Assembly: GCF_000166055.1 (NCBI RefSeq)
Contig: NC_014664.1
Location: forward strand, 1,141,927-1,205,926
Direction of reading: 5' to 3'
Length of the DNA stretch: 64,000 bases
Source: Rhodomicrobium vannielii ATCC 17100
Lineage (GTDB): Bacteria > Pseudomonadota > Alphaproteobacteria > Rhizobiales > Rhodomicrobiaceae
A program made the translations under genes and the position numbers. Under the pieces are notes generated by a model. The model was not told where the DNA came from. It made no database searches and saw only the letters and a list, made by a program, of their open reading frames with translations. Of the stretch, positions 26,901-35,548 are shown piece after piece. How positions within the stretch are numbered: position 1 is the first letter of the stretch; each line of letters starts with the position of its first letter.

Positions 26901-27040
26901 GCCTGCCCGGCATGGGTCCGAGGCGGTGCTACGAGATCGATGCGTCGCTTCTGTTTGGCGATGAGGATGAGCCTTCAGCGCAATTCAATGGCAGCGCTTG
27001 GGTGCCCGTCGGGCCGGATTTCACGGCGACGGACCAATAG
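23981..27040 (+). CDS. Large primase-helicase (CHC2 zinc finger, Toprim-like, DUF927 ATPase)
   Basis: A 1019-residue replication protein. Residues 65-100 are a DnaG-type CHC2 zinc finger (ligands C68, H73, C91, C94 in CPFPGHDDKNP and WFCSQCGGGD). A Toprim-like region follows at about 150-400 (HRLYLGEDGGKAKI, GPENALVCF, KTVLVAGDRG). The C-terminal half is a DUF927 helicase-like ATPase with Walker A GGSTAGKTT (about 628) and acidic FLALDEIAEI (about 675). AAAGGA precedes the chosen ATG; a frame start 102 bases upstream overlaps the previous gene. Fused primase-helicases of this type initiate replication of phage satellites and some integrative elements. The repeat array directly downstream is a candidate origin. 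Confidence 0.85.
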   Translation: MKRGSGGKAKARDGDTSPGKTSPSETSGMASSGRWESVKADLAGRELDILRWIGIAWPPARRQTHIHCPFPGHDDKNPSWRWDTRKKAWFCSQCGGGDILHAVERMKGLSFQKALDLIETELLGRAYEAPKPERKTRRISQQQPAERALQNRAEAEAFGDLPKALDESADAATGGPTGRPVLDAADDDIERRRQRAFQLWSEAKAVAGTLAQTYFEQHRGIVLDWPLLHTAIRFHSRLWCSERDGYYPAILFRVSDAYDGELKTLHRLYLGEDGGKAKIASPKKAYGEYAGGAIWFGAPQEGGELVKAEGPENALVCFMAGRPFVASAISGANLKNVVPPSIIKTVLVAGDRGRGVGKGKAGEDYAEDAANADRKRKVSAAITYPPARPKPDGKWQDWNDLLVSDGLDAVREALAQSEPWEDLPFGFRWQENGRGLEFLSRIVKGEDGEEEDEWDWLCSEVRFLATTLNADSKDWGLYLEIRTRNAVWHKAAIPKTDLVTSSEDIFKHLAFHGLDFNITPRAKTKLRELLVRTRPKSYALCVPKVGFHDGVFVLPDETIGESKGRAVVFQPHKPVEHFYRKGGSLKGWQDGVAAYARGNDRLMFAIAAALAPPLLEPIGMEGGGIHFRGGSTAGKTTILRAAGTVWGGGGQYGFMRTWRATDNALEAVAAIHNNAFLALDEIAEIEPRALFRAAYALANGRQKERMQRTSDLRSACTWRLLFMSTGEIGMAEKLSEDRMRATGGQAVRLVEISADAGHGMGMFQTLHGFKEPKQLAEALNASGREHYGHAAPAFIRHLTGDLERLTEGAKAFIGRFVQQACAKDADGQVARVAGRFGLIAAAGELAIAAGIVPWRRGEVREACKRLFLEWLAARGTSGPIETQNGILQVKGFIELHGSSRFSSWHTPGQPTLNRVGFYRIFDQGADDEKVVYYVLPEGWKEICRGHDARSIASAMVKRGIINPDNDGKYQRVVRLPGMGPRRCYEIDASLLFGDEDEPSAQFNGSAWVPVGPDFTATDQ

Positions 27041-27057
27041 GGTGATCGCTTTTTTAG

Positions 27058-27290
27058 GGTAACAGGTGAAACAGGTGTCACATTATTGATATGCCGTAAC
27101 TTTTTCAGTTACACGGGAAAGAGGAACTCGCGTAACAAGTGTAACATCGCTGCGCGTTTCGCAGAACCCTGATCGCGGCATTCTCGCTTTAAGCCGGGTG
27201 TGTTACGCCTGTTACGCCTCGTCAGTTTTCGAGTGTAACGGATATTTCTTCGTGATTTCAGTACTGTAACGCCTGTTACACGCGTTACAC
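27058..27290. repeat. Array of GTAAC/GTTAC repeats (iteron-like), candidate replication origin
   Basis: About eleven copies of GTAAC or its complement lie within 230 bases, many spaced exactly 9 bases apart. AACAGGTG occurs at 27061 and 27070. GTAAC and GTTAC are inverted at 27096-27112. GTAACA occurs at 27132 and again at 27141. GTTACGCCT is tandem at 27202-27219. A further GTAAC is at 27235, and GTAAC, GTTACAC and GTTACAC lie at 27266-27290. Regular 9-base phasing in both orientations is the pattern of initiator or regulator binding sites. It directly follows the primase-helicase gene. Confidence 0.7.
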
Positions 27291-27303
27291 GGAAAAGGAG
27301 ACC

Positions 27304-27471
27304 ATGCTTGCGGACGAACCGGCGTTTGGGCGGGGTGCTTTATTCAGGGTCTTCACGGGTCCCGGCGATAGCTGCAAGAGGCCGAGAGCTGACTATGCGG
27401 TATTAGAAGTGTTTTTAGATCGGTGGGCCCGCTTTCCGATCGTTTTGCGGACTATCATCGATCGAACCTAG
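27304..27471 (+). CDS. Small hypothetical protein ending at the IS481 target site
   Basis: A 55-codon frame beginning MLADEPAFGRGALFRVF with an AAAAGGAG ribosome site 4 bases before the ATG. It has no recognised family. The stop TAG lies inside the CCTAGA target sequence, so the IS insertion did not change it. It follows the repeat array and could be expressed from it. Its short length keeps the call tentative. Confidence 0.4.
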   Translation: MLADEPAFGRGALFRVFTGPGDSCKRPRADYAVLEVFLDRWARFPIVLRTIIDRT

Positions 27472-28433
27472 ATGTTCAGTCCCGGCATTTGATGGATTGG
27501 ATCGATCTTGAATCTTTCCGGCTCATTCGTCCAGCATTTACAGATGAACTCATAAGGCGTGAGGCCTTTGAGGGTCTTTAGTCGGCGAGCAAAGTTATAG
27601 GCGTTGATGAAGTCCGATAGGTGGGTTTCGAGCTGCTCGTGACGGTCGTAGTGATAGCGTTTGACCGTCGCCTCCTTGATCGTCCGGTTCATTCGCTCGA
27701 CCTGGCCGTTTGTCCAGGGATGCTTGACCTTGGTGAGGCGGTGCTCAATGCCGTTCTCGCTGCATCGCATGTCGAACATGTGCGTCATGTATCTGGCCGT
27801 TGGTCCATCGGCATAACGCGGCGGAAACGTGAACTGGATGCCGTTGTCGGTGAGCACCGTGTGAATCTTGTAGGGAACTGCCTCTATCAGGGCGACGAGG
27901 AAGGCTGAAGCGGACGTCCTGCCGGTCTTTTTGACGAGTTGCACGAAGGCGAATTTGCTCGTGCGGTCAATGGCGACGTAGAGATAGAGCTTGCCTTCGG
28001 CCGTCTGCACTTCGGCTATGTCGACATGAAAATAGCCGATCGGATAGGACTTGAACTTCTTCCTGGCGGGCTTGTCGCCTTCGACGTCCGGCAGCCGAGA
28101 AATACCGTGGCGTTGAAGACAGCGATGCAGCGACGAGCGAGTCAGATGCGGTATCGTCGCCTGTAGCGCATAGAGGCAATCGTCGAGCGGCAAGAGCGTA
28201 TGCTTGCGGAAGGCGACGATTATCGCCTCTTCCTCGACCGACAGAACCGTGGATTTCGGCTCTTTCGGTCCAGTCGGCACATCGGCGACGGATGAGCGCT
28301 TCTTCCATTTCGAGACCGTCTTCGTGTTGATGCCGTAGCGCTTGGCCAGGGCCCTCAAGCTCTCTTGACTATGCTGTATCGCTCGACGGACCGCCTCAGT
28401 CGTTGTGGCGCTCCCATGAAGAATTTGTCCCAT
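27468..28433 (-). CDS. IS481-family transposase
   Basis: A 321-residue DDE transposase. The N-terminus has a helix-turn-helix (SLRALAKRYGINTKTVSKWK) and the rve-type catalytic core begins at YFHVDIAEVQTAEGKLYLYV. The catalytic residues appear in HVDIAEV (D), VLTDNGIQF (D) and TNGQVERMNRTIKEA (E). The last codons read through the terminal inverted repeat, and the TAG stop (27468-27470) belongs to the duplicated target CCTAGA, not to the element. Because NCTAGN always carries TAG in this register, the target site supplies the stop wherever the element lands. Confidence 0.93.
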   Translation of the reverse strand: MGQILHGSATTTEAVRRAIQHSQESLRALAKRYGINTKTVSKWKKRSSVADVPTGPKEPKSTVLSVEEEAIIVAFRKHTLLPLDDCLYALQATIPHLTRSSLHRCLQRHGISRLPDVEGDKPARKKFKSYPIGYFHVDIAEVQTAEGKLYLYVAIDRTSKFAFVQLVKKTGRTSASAFLVALIEAVPYKIHTVLTDNGIQFTFPPRYADGPTARYMTHMFDMRCSENGIEHRLTKVKHPWTNGQVERMNRTIKEATVKRYHYDRHEQLETHLSDFINAYNFARRLKTLKGLTPYEFICKCWTNEPERFKIDPIHQMPGLNI

Positions 28434-28489
28434 AGCGCATCCTTCCAGCCGAGGGAGAATAATGCTCCATCAAATGCCGGGATCAAACA
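27473..28489 (-). mobile_element. IS481-family insertion sequence, intact, with NCTAGN target duplication
   Basis: The element is 1017 bp. Its ends are imperfect 24-bp inverted repeats starting TGTT and sharing TCCCGGCATTTGATGGA (27473-27496 and 28466-28489). Both sides are flanked by CCTAGA (27467-27472 and 28490-28495), a 6-bp duplication that fits the NCTAGN target preference of IS481-family elements. The transposase frame is uninterrupted, so the copy may be active and fairly recent. Confidence 0.92.
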
Positions 28490-28632
28490 CCTAGATGGTG
28501 AAGGTGGGTCGGTTTTGAACAATCGACCTCATAGAACTCCGCCGGAAAGCGGACGTCAGGTCCGCCGCATTTTTCCGCCTCCCCAGCGCAGCCCAGGCTC
28601 GCGACACACCGTGTCGCAGGCGCATCATGCGA

Positions 28633-29547
28633 TCAGCTTACCTCGCGCCTCAAGCGAGAGCTGCTGCGCAGTGCTTCGACAAGCAGCACGAACGCGGGCG
28701 AGGGCTGCCGACGGCTTGGGTAATATAAGTGATAACCCGGAAACGGTGGACACCAGTCTTCGAGAACCCGGACGAGGCGCCCTTCCTCGATCAGGTCTTT
28801 AAACTGATCGTCGGGGAGGCAGGCTAGCCCCAGACCATTGACGGCCGCATGTATGATCATCGGCACGTCATTGCAGGTGAACTGGCCATCGACGCGGACG
28901 TTCAGGGGACGGCCGTTTTTTTCGAACTCCCAGGCATAAAGCCCGCCGAGCGTCGGTAGCCGCAGATTGATGCAGACATGCTGCGTCAGGTCGTGGGGGG
29001 TCGCGGGTTTGGGATGCTGCGCAAAATAGGCCGGGGATCCCACAACCGTCATCCGCAGCTCCGGACCGATCTTGACGGCGATCATGTCCTTTTCGACCTG
29101 CTCGCCGAGGCGCACGCCCGCATCGTACCGCTCAGCCACGAGATCGGTCAGCCTCTGGTCGACCGAGATCTCCACCTTGATGTCGGGATAATCGGCCATG
29201 AGCTGCATCACCGCAGGCATCAGGATCGTCTCGGTCGCATGACGGCTCGATGTGATGCGGATAGTACCGGCCGGCTTCTGCCGCAGGGCGCTCATCGAAT
29301 CGAGCCGTGTCTGGATATCGTTGAAGGCCGGACGAAGCGTCGCGACGAGTTGCTCACCGGCTTCCGTGGGCGCGACACTGCGCGTTGTCCGGGTCAGGAG
29401 CCTGACCCCCATGCGCTCTTCCATGCGCCTAATCATATGGCTCAGCGATGATTGCGACGTGCCAAGCCGGGCGGCCGCGCGGGTGAAGCTGCGCTCCTCC
29501 GCCACGGTCAGGAATCCGAACAGGTCTCCAAGTTCGTCCCGCTTCAT
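28633..29547 (-). CDS. LysR-family transcriptional regulator
   Basis: A 304-residue LysR regulator. The winged helix-turn-helix occupies residues 1-60 (FTRAAARLGTSQSSLSHMIRRMEERMGVRLLTRTTRSVAPTEAG in part) and the inducer-binding domain about 90-295. It is divergent from an alcohol dehydrogenase gene. A 33-base motif lies three bases upstream of its start codon and recurs before the cupin gene at 34022, so it probably controls both promoters of the cargo cluster. LysR proteins in such aldehyde/quinone reductase clusters usually respond to reactive carbonyl or phenolic compounds, but the inducer here is not known. Confidence 0.9.
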   Translation of the reverse strand: MKRDELGDLFGFLTVAEERSFTRAAARLGTSQSSLSHMIRRMEERMGVRLLTRTTRSVAPTEAGEQLVATLRPAFNDIQTRLDSMSALRQKPAGTIRITSSRHATETILMPAVMQLMADYPDIKVEISVDQRLTDLVAERYDAGVRLGEQVEKDMIAVKIGPELRMTVVGSPAYFAQHPKPATPHDLTQHVCINLRLPTLGGLYAWEFEKNGRPLNVRVDGQFTCNDVPMIIHAAVNGLGLACLPDDQFKDLIEEGRLVRVLEDWCPPFPGYHLYYPSRRQPSPAFVLLVEALRSSSRLRREVS

Positions 29548-29550
29548 TTA

Positions 29551-29583
29551 TGAATCTCAAGCATAGGCTCATGCAGAACATAC
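29551..29583. promoter_or_regulatory. Candidate LysR operator at the lysR-adh divergent promoter
   Basis: The sequence has the pattern TGAATNTCNAGCATANGC followed by NCAT, three variable bases and GAANATA. The same pattern is found at 33906-33938 with about 24 of 33 bases identical. It lies between the lysR start (29547) and the dehydrogenase start (29686). Confidence 0.6.
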
Positions 29584-29685
29584 CATCTATTTTACATAAG
29601 TTTCCAATGATAAATTGCGTTCTCCGTCCCTTCCGATCCGACGCTGTGTCGAAGGCGTCGGTCCGAAACAACGAATGGATGAACG

Positions 29686-30735
29686 ATGAAGACCCTCGGT
29701 TTTGCCTGCACATCTGCTGATGCCCCGCTTGCTCCCTTTTCGTTCGAGCGTCGTGCGCCGCGCTCAAACGACATTGTCATGGAAATCCTCTATTGCGGCG
29801 TTTGCCACTCGGATCTGCACTGGGCGCGCAACGATTGGGGCTGGACTGTTTTTCCGGCCATTCCAGGCCACGAGATCGTCGGCCGCGTTATCGGGCTCGG
29901 CCCCGACGTCACGAAGTTCAAGATCGGCGATCATGTCGCCGTCGGTTGCATGGTCGACAGCTGCCAGCACTGCGACCAATGCGAGAAGGGCGAAGAGCAG
30001 CTCTGCCGAGAGGGCAACACCGGAACCTATGGCGGCTTCGACCGGCACACAAAGGAGCACACGCTTGGCGGCTATTCGAAGCATCTCGTCGTGCGTGAGG
30101 AATTCGTCCTGCGGATGCCAGACGGCCTCGACCTTGCCAAGGCCGCGCCGCTGCTCTGCGCCGGGATCACCACCTGGTCGCCGCTGAAGACCTGGAATGT
30201 CGGTCCCGGTAGCCGCGTCGGCGTGATCGGCCTCGGCGGACTCGGCCATATGGCCGTAAAGCTCGCCGTAGGCTTGGGCGCCCACGTCACGGTCTTGAGC
30301 CGCACGCCCGACAAGGCCGCGGACGCCCGTGCGCTCGGCGCCGATGCGCTGCTGGTCTCAACGGACGAGGATGCGATGGCGAAGGCTGCCGACGGCTTCG
30401 ATCTCATCATCGACACCGTGCCGGTCAAGCATGATCTCAATCCTTACATGCCGCTGCTCGATGTCGACGGCACGCTGGTGATCGTAGGCCAGATCGGCCC
30501 CGTTGCCGAGCCGAGCACGATACCCCTCGTTCTCGGCCGTCGCCGGATCGCGGGCTCGCCGATTGGCGGCATTCGCGAGACGCAGGAGATGCTCGATTTC
30601 TGCGCCGAGAAAAACATCCTGCCCGATTGCGAGATGATCCGCATGGACGAGATCAACGAAGCCTTCGAGCGGCTGGAGAAGTCGGACGTCCGGTATCGGT
30701 TCGTCATCGACATGGCGACGCTGCAAGCCGCGTGA
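29686..30735 (+). CDS. Zinc-dependent alcohol dehydrogenase, YahK/CAD type
   Basis: A 349-residue medium-chain dehydrogenase. Catalytic zinc ligands are in GVCHSDLH (C) and PGHEIVG (H, E). The structural-zinc cysteines lie in CMVDSCQHCDQCEKGEEQLC. The cofactor loop is GLGGLGHMAVK (about residues 184-194). The family reduces aliphatic and aromatic aldehydes with NADPH, and cinnamyl-alcohol-type activity is typical of YahK relatives. It opens the cargo cluster and is divergent from the LysR gene. Direction of use in the cell (aldehyde reduction) is inferred from the cluster. Confidence 0.92.
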   Translation: MKTLGFACTSADAPLAPFSFERRAPRSNDIVMEILYCGVCHSDLHWARNDWGWTVFPAIPGHEIVGRVIGLGPDVTKFKIGDHVAVGCMVDSCQHCDQCEKGEEQLCREGNTGTYGGFDRHTKEHTLGGYSKHLVVREEFVLRMPDGLDLAKAAPLLCAGITTWSPLKTWNVGPGSRVGVIGLGGLGHMAVKLAVGLGAHVTVLSRTPDKAADARALGADALLVSTDEDAMAKAADGFDLIIDTVPVKHDLNPYMPLLDVDGTLVIVGQIGPVAEPSTIPLVLGRRRIAGSPIGGIRETQEMLDFCAEKNILPDCEMIRMDEINEAFERLEKSDVRYRFVIDMATLQAA

Positions 30736-30781
30736 AGCCCCTCGAAAAATAGCTCGAAACAACAAGGCTGGAGATGTCGTC

Positions 30782-32011
30782 ATGACTGGATCTGAACACG
30801 ACCATGGGAATTGCCATGGCAAATGCGAGATGGACCGCCGGACGCTTCTCGCGGGTGTGGCGGGGCTGGCTGCGGCCCCCGTGCTCGGCGGCGCGACGCT
30901 CGCGGCGGCCGAGGCTTCTGACCGTCCGCTCGGCAGCGTTCCGTTCACAGCCCGGGCCTATGGCGCGCGGAGTGCGACCAGCGGCCTTGCACCGATAACG
31001 ATAGAGCGCCGCGCGGTCGGCCCGCGCGATGTCCTGATCGAAATTCTCTATGCCGGCATCTGCCACTCCGACATCCACCATGTGCGCGAGGAGTGGCGCA
31101 AGGAGACCTATCCGCTGGTCCCCGGCCACGAAATCGTGGGTCGCATCGCGGCGATCGGCAGCGAAGTCACCAAATTCAAGGTCGGCGACATCGGCGGCGT
31201 CGGCTGCATGGTTGCGTCCTGCCGTGTCTGCGAGAATTGCATCGTCGACCGCGAACAGAACTGCCTCAATGGCGTCACCCTGACCTATGCGTCTTCCGAC
31301 AAGGTGTCGGGCGGCCAGACCTATGGCGGCTATTCGGAGCGCGTCGTCGTCGACCAGCATTTTGTGATCCGCATGCCGCCGGGCGCGGATCTGGCGGCGA
31401 TGACGCCGCTGCTGTGCGCCGGGATCACCACCTTCTCGCCCCTGCAGCACTGGAAGGTCGAGCCGGGCCAGCGGGTCGGCGTGGTGGGGCTCGGCGGGCT
31501 CGGCCATGTGGCCGTCAAGCTTGCGGTGGCGAGACGCGCGCAGGTGACGGTCTTCACCACAACCCCGGCCAAGGTCGCGGACGCCCAGCGCCTTGGTGCG
31601 CGCGAGGCGGTGCTGTGGAGCGATGCCGAAGCGATGCGCCGGGTCGCAAACCAGTTCGACTTCATCATCGCGACCGTGCCGCAGGCGTTCAACGCCAAGC
31701 CCTTCCTCGACGCGCTCAAACTCGATGGAACGCTGGTCAATGTCGGAGCCCTTGCACCTCTCGAAGGCGTCGACAGTATCGCCCAGATCATGGGCCGCAA
31801 GAGCCTCGCCGGCTCGCAGATCGGCGGCATCGCCGAGACGCAGGAGGTGATCGATTTCTGCGCCGCGCGCAACATCACGGCCGATATCGAGATGATCGGC
31901 GTCGAGGATATCAACCGTGCCTATGACCGGGTGGTGGCCAAGGATGTGCGCTATCGGTTCGTCATCGACATGGCGACGCTCAACGGCGGGAAACCGGCGC
32001 GCCGAGGCTGA
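30782..32011 (+). CDS. Zinc alcohol dehydrogenase with a twin-arginine-like N-terminal signal
   Basis: A 409-residue paralogue of the upstream dehydrogenase, sharing GICHSDIHH, PGHEIVGR, the four-cysteine zinc loop (SCRVCENCIVDREQNC) and GLGGLGHVAVK. It differs by about 50 extra N-terminal residues: a His/Cys-rich start, then MDRRTLLAGVAGLAAAP and a hydrophobic stretch ending in an AEA-like cleavage site. The double arginine followed by T-L-L resembles a Tat signal, so the enzyme may be exported folded with its zinc and cofactor. An NAD(P)-dependent dehydrogenase in the periplasm would be unexpected, since cofactor is scarce there. Alternatively the signal is only a membrane anchor. Confidence 0.88.
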   Translation: MTGSEHDHGNCHGKCEMDRRTLLAGVAGLAAAPVLGGATLAAAEASDRPLGSVPFTARAYGARSATSGLAPITIERRAVGPRDVLIEILYAGICHSDIHHVREEWRKETYPLVPGHEIVGRIAAIGSEVTKFKVGDIGGVGCMVASCRVCENCIVDREQNCLNGVTLTYASSDKVSGGQTYGGYSERVVVDQHFVIRMPPGADLAAMTPLLCAGITTFSPLQHWKVEPGQRVGVVGLGGLGHVAVKLAVARRAQVTVFTTTPAKVADAQRLGAREAVLWSDAEAMRRVANQFDFIIATVPQAFNAKPFLDALKLDGTLVNVGALAPLEGVDSIAQIMGRKSLAGSQIGGIAETQEVIDFCAARNITADIEMIGVEDINRAYDRVVAKDVRYRFVIDMATLNGGKPARRG

Positions 32012-32093
32012 GGCGCGGGCCCGCGCGCCAGCGGTCGGCCGCATCTGAAAGCGGTCGAACGCACGGCAAGCCCGAAGAAAAATTGGAGATGTC

Positions 32094-32900
32094 ATGAAAA
32101 TCGCCCCGTTGACGGTTCTGGCCGTTGGCGCAACAGGAAGTATTGGACGCCTTGTCGTCGAAGTGGCGCTTGCGCAGTGCCATGCCGTGCGCGCGCTTGT
32201 CCGTAGCGAGGCAAAGGCCCGCCTGCTCCCGGCGCAAGCGCAGGTGGTCGTTGGCGACGTGACGAGGCCGGAATCGCTTCGGGCCGCCGTCGATGGTGTC
32301 GATGCCATCGTTCTGACGCTGGGCGCGGATGGCCTGGGGAAGGCCGGTGCGGAGCAGGTGAGCTACGGCGGCGTGCGCAATGTGCTGGCGGCTCTTGGAT
32401 CCCGCCGCGCCCGTATAGCCCTCATGACTGCAATAGGCGTCACCGACCGCCTTAGCCGGTACAATCTTTCCACCGAGGCCCACGACTGGAAGCGCCGATC
32501 CGAGCGGCTCGTTCGCGCGAGCGGCCTGCCCTACACCATCGTGCGGCCCGGCTGGTTCGATTACAACGCCGCCGACCAGCATCGCATCGTTTTATTGCAG
32601 GGCGACCGGCGGCACGCGGGCGACCCGAGCGACGGCGTGATCGCGCGGCGCCAGATTGCGCAGGTGCTGGTGTGCAGCCTGTCGTCGGATCAGGCGCTCA
32701 GGAAGTCGTTCGAACTGGTCGCCGAGAAGGGCCCCGAACCCAAAAGTTTCGACACCTTGTTTGCCGCGCTCGATGCCGATCCTCAAGGCGCGCTCGATGG
32801 CGTGCGGGATCTGCCGAACATGCCGCTTCAGGACGAACCGCAGTATGTGCGCGGCGACCTCGCAGCCGTGGCTGCGCTGAGGGTCGCAGACGCAGTCTGA
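32094..32900 (+). CDS. NAD(P)-binding atypical SDR (NmrA/YtfG-like)
   Basis: A 268-residue Rossmann protein starting with the glycine motif VGATGSIGRLVVEVAL. It lacks a clear YxxxK pair and fits the atypical SDR group that contains NmrA-like sensors and quinone or flavin reductases. A region after TIVRPGWFDYN resembles the substrate face of that family. GGAGA precedes the ATG. It sits in the cargo cluster, with roughly 80-base gaps on both sides. The role (NADPH sensing or small-molecule reduction) is inferred. Confidence 0.8.
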   Translation: MKIAPLTVLAVGATGSIGRLVVEVALAQCHAVRALVRSEAKARLLPAQAQVVVGDVTRPESLRAAVDGVDAIVLTLGADGLGKAGAEQVSYGGVRNVLAALGSRRARIALMTAIGVTDRLSRYNLSTEAHDWKRRSERLVRASGLPYTIVRPGWFDYNAADQHRIVLLQGDRRHAGDPSDGVIARRQIAQVLVCSLSSDQALRKSFELVAEKGPEPKSFDTLFAALDADPQGALDGVRDLPNMPLQDEPQYVRGDLAAVAALRVADAV

Positions 32901-32981
32901 AGAAGGATGGATTGCAGAGAAGGCAAAGGTCGAGGCACCGGCAATGCCCGATCGCTGCTATTTCGCGAAAAGGAAAGAACA

Positions 32982-33812
32982 ATGACCAATGTCATCGTCG
33001 TTATCGGAGCCGGATCGATCGGTCAGGCGATTGCCCGACGGGTGAGCGCAGGCAAGCATGTCTTGCTGGCGGACCTACGCAAGGAGAATGCCGACGCGGC
33101 GGCAAAGGTGCTGAGCGAAGCAGGCTTCGAGGTAAGCACCGCGACCGTCGACGTGTCATCACGCGAGTCGGTCGGCGCGCTGGTCAAGGCCGCGACGGCT
33201 CTCGGAGATGTCACAGGTGTCATTCACGCCGCGGGCGTCTCTCCGTCGCAGGCAACGCCGCAAGTCATTCTGAGGGTCGATCTCTACGGCACGGCACTGG
33301 TGCTCGAAGAATTCGGCAATGTCATCGCGCCCGGCGGCTCTTGCGTCGTCATCGCGTCGATGTCCGGCCACCGCTTGCCCGCGCTGACCCCCGAACAGGA
33401 CAAGGCCCTTGCGACCACGCCAACCGACGCGCTGCTGGCGCTGCCTATGCTGCAGCCGGATCAGGTGACCGATTCCCTGCATGCCTATCAGATCTCCAAG
33501 CGCTGCAATTCGCTGCGGGTGATGGCCGAGGCGGTCCGCTGGGGCAAGCGCGGCGCGAGGGTCAATACGATCAGCCCGGGCATCATTATCACCCCGCTCG
33601 CAAAGGATGAGCTGACCGGCCCCCGCGGCGCAGGCTATCAGCGCATGATCGACCTGTGTCCGACCGGCCGTGCCGGCACCCCGGACGAGGTCGGCACCGT
33701 CGGAGCGCTGCTGATGGGTGCCGACGGTGCGTTCATAACGGGTAGCGATATCCTCATGGATGGTGGCGTTACCGCGTCCTACTGGTACGGCGAACTCGCG
33801 CCAAAGCAATAG
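32982..33812 (+). CDS. SDR-family oxidoreductase
   Basis: A 276-residue classical short-chain dehydrogenase. The cofactor motif is VIGAGSIGQAI near the N-terminus, the active-site pair is in AYQISKRCN (Y-x-x-x-K), and the C-terminus reads GSDILMDGGVTASYWYG. The start is at MTNVIVVIG, preceded by AAAAGGAAAG; an earlier frame start is not supported. The glycine pattern is slightly reduced (GAGSIGQ instead of GxxxGIG), as in several family members. It follows the NmrA-like gene by 81 bases in the same direction. Substrate unknown. Confidence 0.87.
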   Translation: MTNVIVVIGAGSIGQAIARRVSAGKHVLLADLRKENADAAAKVLSEAGFEVSTATVDVSSRESVGALVKAATALGDVTGVIHAAGVSPSQATPQVILRVDLYGTALVLEEFGNVIAPGGSCVVIASMSGHRLPALTPEQDKALATTPTDALLALPMLQPDQVTDSLHAYQISKRCNSLRVMAEAVRWGKRGARVNTISPGIIITPLAKDELTGPRGAGYQRMIDLCPTGRAGTPDEVGTVGALLMGADGAFITGSDILMDGGVTASYWYGELAPKQ

Positions 33813-33905
33813 GCGATCGGCATGCGTGATTGACCCGGAGGCGTGTCGCATGGGCGCCATGCCAAAGGATGTGGCTCCGTCGCGGTGAACCTGAGCAGCG
33901 ACATA

Positions 33906-33938
33906 TGAATATCCAGCATAAGCCCATTTGGAATATAT
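33906..33938. promoter_or_regulatory. Second copy of the candidate LysR operator, before the cupin gene
   Basis: The pattern TGAATNTCNAGCATANGC and its 3' extension repeat the motif found beside the lysR start. It lies about 115 bases before the cupin start, which suggests a second promoter of the cluster under the same regulator. Confidence 0.6.
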
Positions 33939-34021
33939 GATCTAATCGAAACAAAGGTTTGGGCGTATCTTCTGTCTGGCATGACGTCCTTGCCGTTTGC
34001 GACGGCCGACAGGAGAAGATG

Positions 34022-34423
34022 ATGAAGATCACCAGGCTGGGCTCGATTTCCTCCGCGAAGGGGCCGACCGAATGGTTTACCGGGATCGTGCGCATCGACG
34101 GATGGTTCCAGGCGGATGCGCCGGCGCAAGTCGGCGGCGCAACGGTGACGTTTGAGCCCGGCGCCCGCACTGCCTGGCATACCCATCCGCTGGGACAAAC
34201 GCTGATTGTCGTCACCGGCCTCGGTCGCGTGCAGCGCGAAGGTGGCCCGATCGAGGAGATCCGGCCCGGCGACATCGTCTGGTTCGAACCGGGCGAGAAG
34301 CACTGGCACGGAGCTTCCCCGAACACCGCCATGAGCCACATCGCCATCGCCGAGGCCAAGGACGGCAAATCCGTCGAATGGCTGGAGCATGTCACCGACG
34401 CCGAATATCAGCCTGCAAGCTGA
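34022..34423 (+). CDS. Single-domain cupin protein
   Basis: A 133-residue beta-barrel protein. The metal-site motifs are [20 protein letters not shown] (first cupin motif with the histidines) and [16 protein letters not shown] (second). It begins with one of two adjacent ATG codons; the AGGAGA at 34011-34016 serves either. The protein matches the C-terminal domain of the two-domain gene at 37569 in the same cluster. Relatives include (R)-mandelonitrile-lyase-like and quercetinase-like cupins, so enzyme activity on a small organic acid or nitrile is possible, but no substrate is evident. Confidence 0.85.
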   Translation: MKITRLGSISSAKGPTEWFTGIVRIDGWFQADAPAQVGGATVTFEPGARTAWHTHPLGQTLIVVTGLGRVQREGGPIEEIRPGDIVWFEPGEKHWHGASPNTAMSHIAIAEAKDGKSVEWLEHVTDAEYQPAS

Positions 34424-35491
<1,068 letters not shown>

Positions 35492-35548
35492 GCACGAAGG
35501 TGCGCCGCCGAGGCGCACCGTCTGCCGCCATTCCATCTGGAGACTATC

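Noticed and set aside
27304-28495. Idea that the IS481 insertion truncated the small ORF at 27304
   Set aside because: The TAG stop lies inside the target sequence itself, so the ORF had the same end before insertion.
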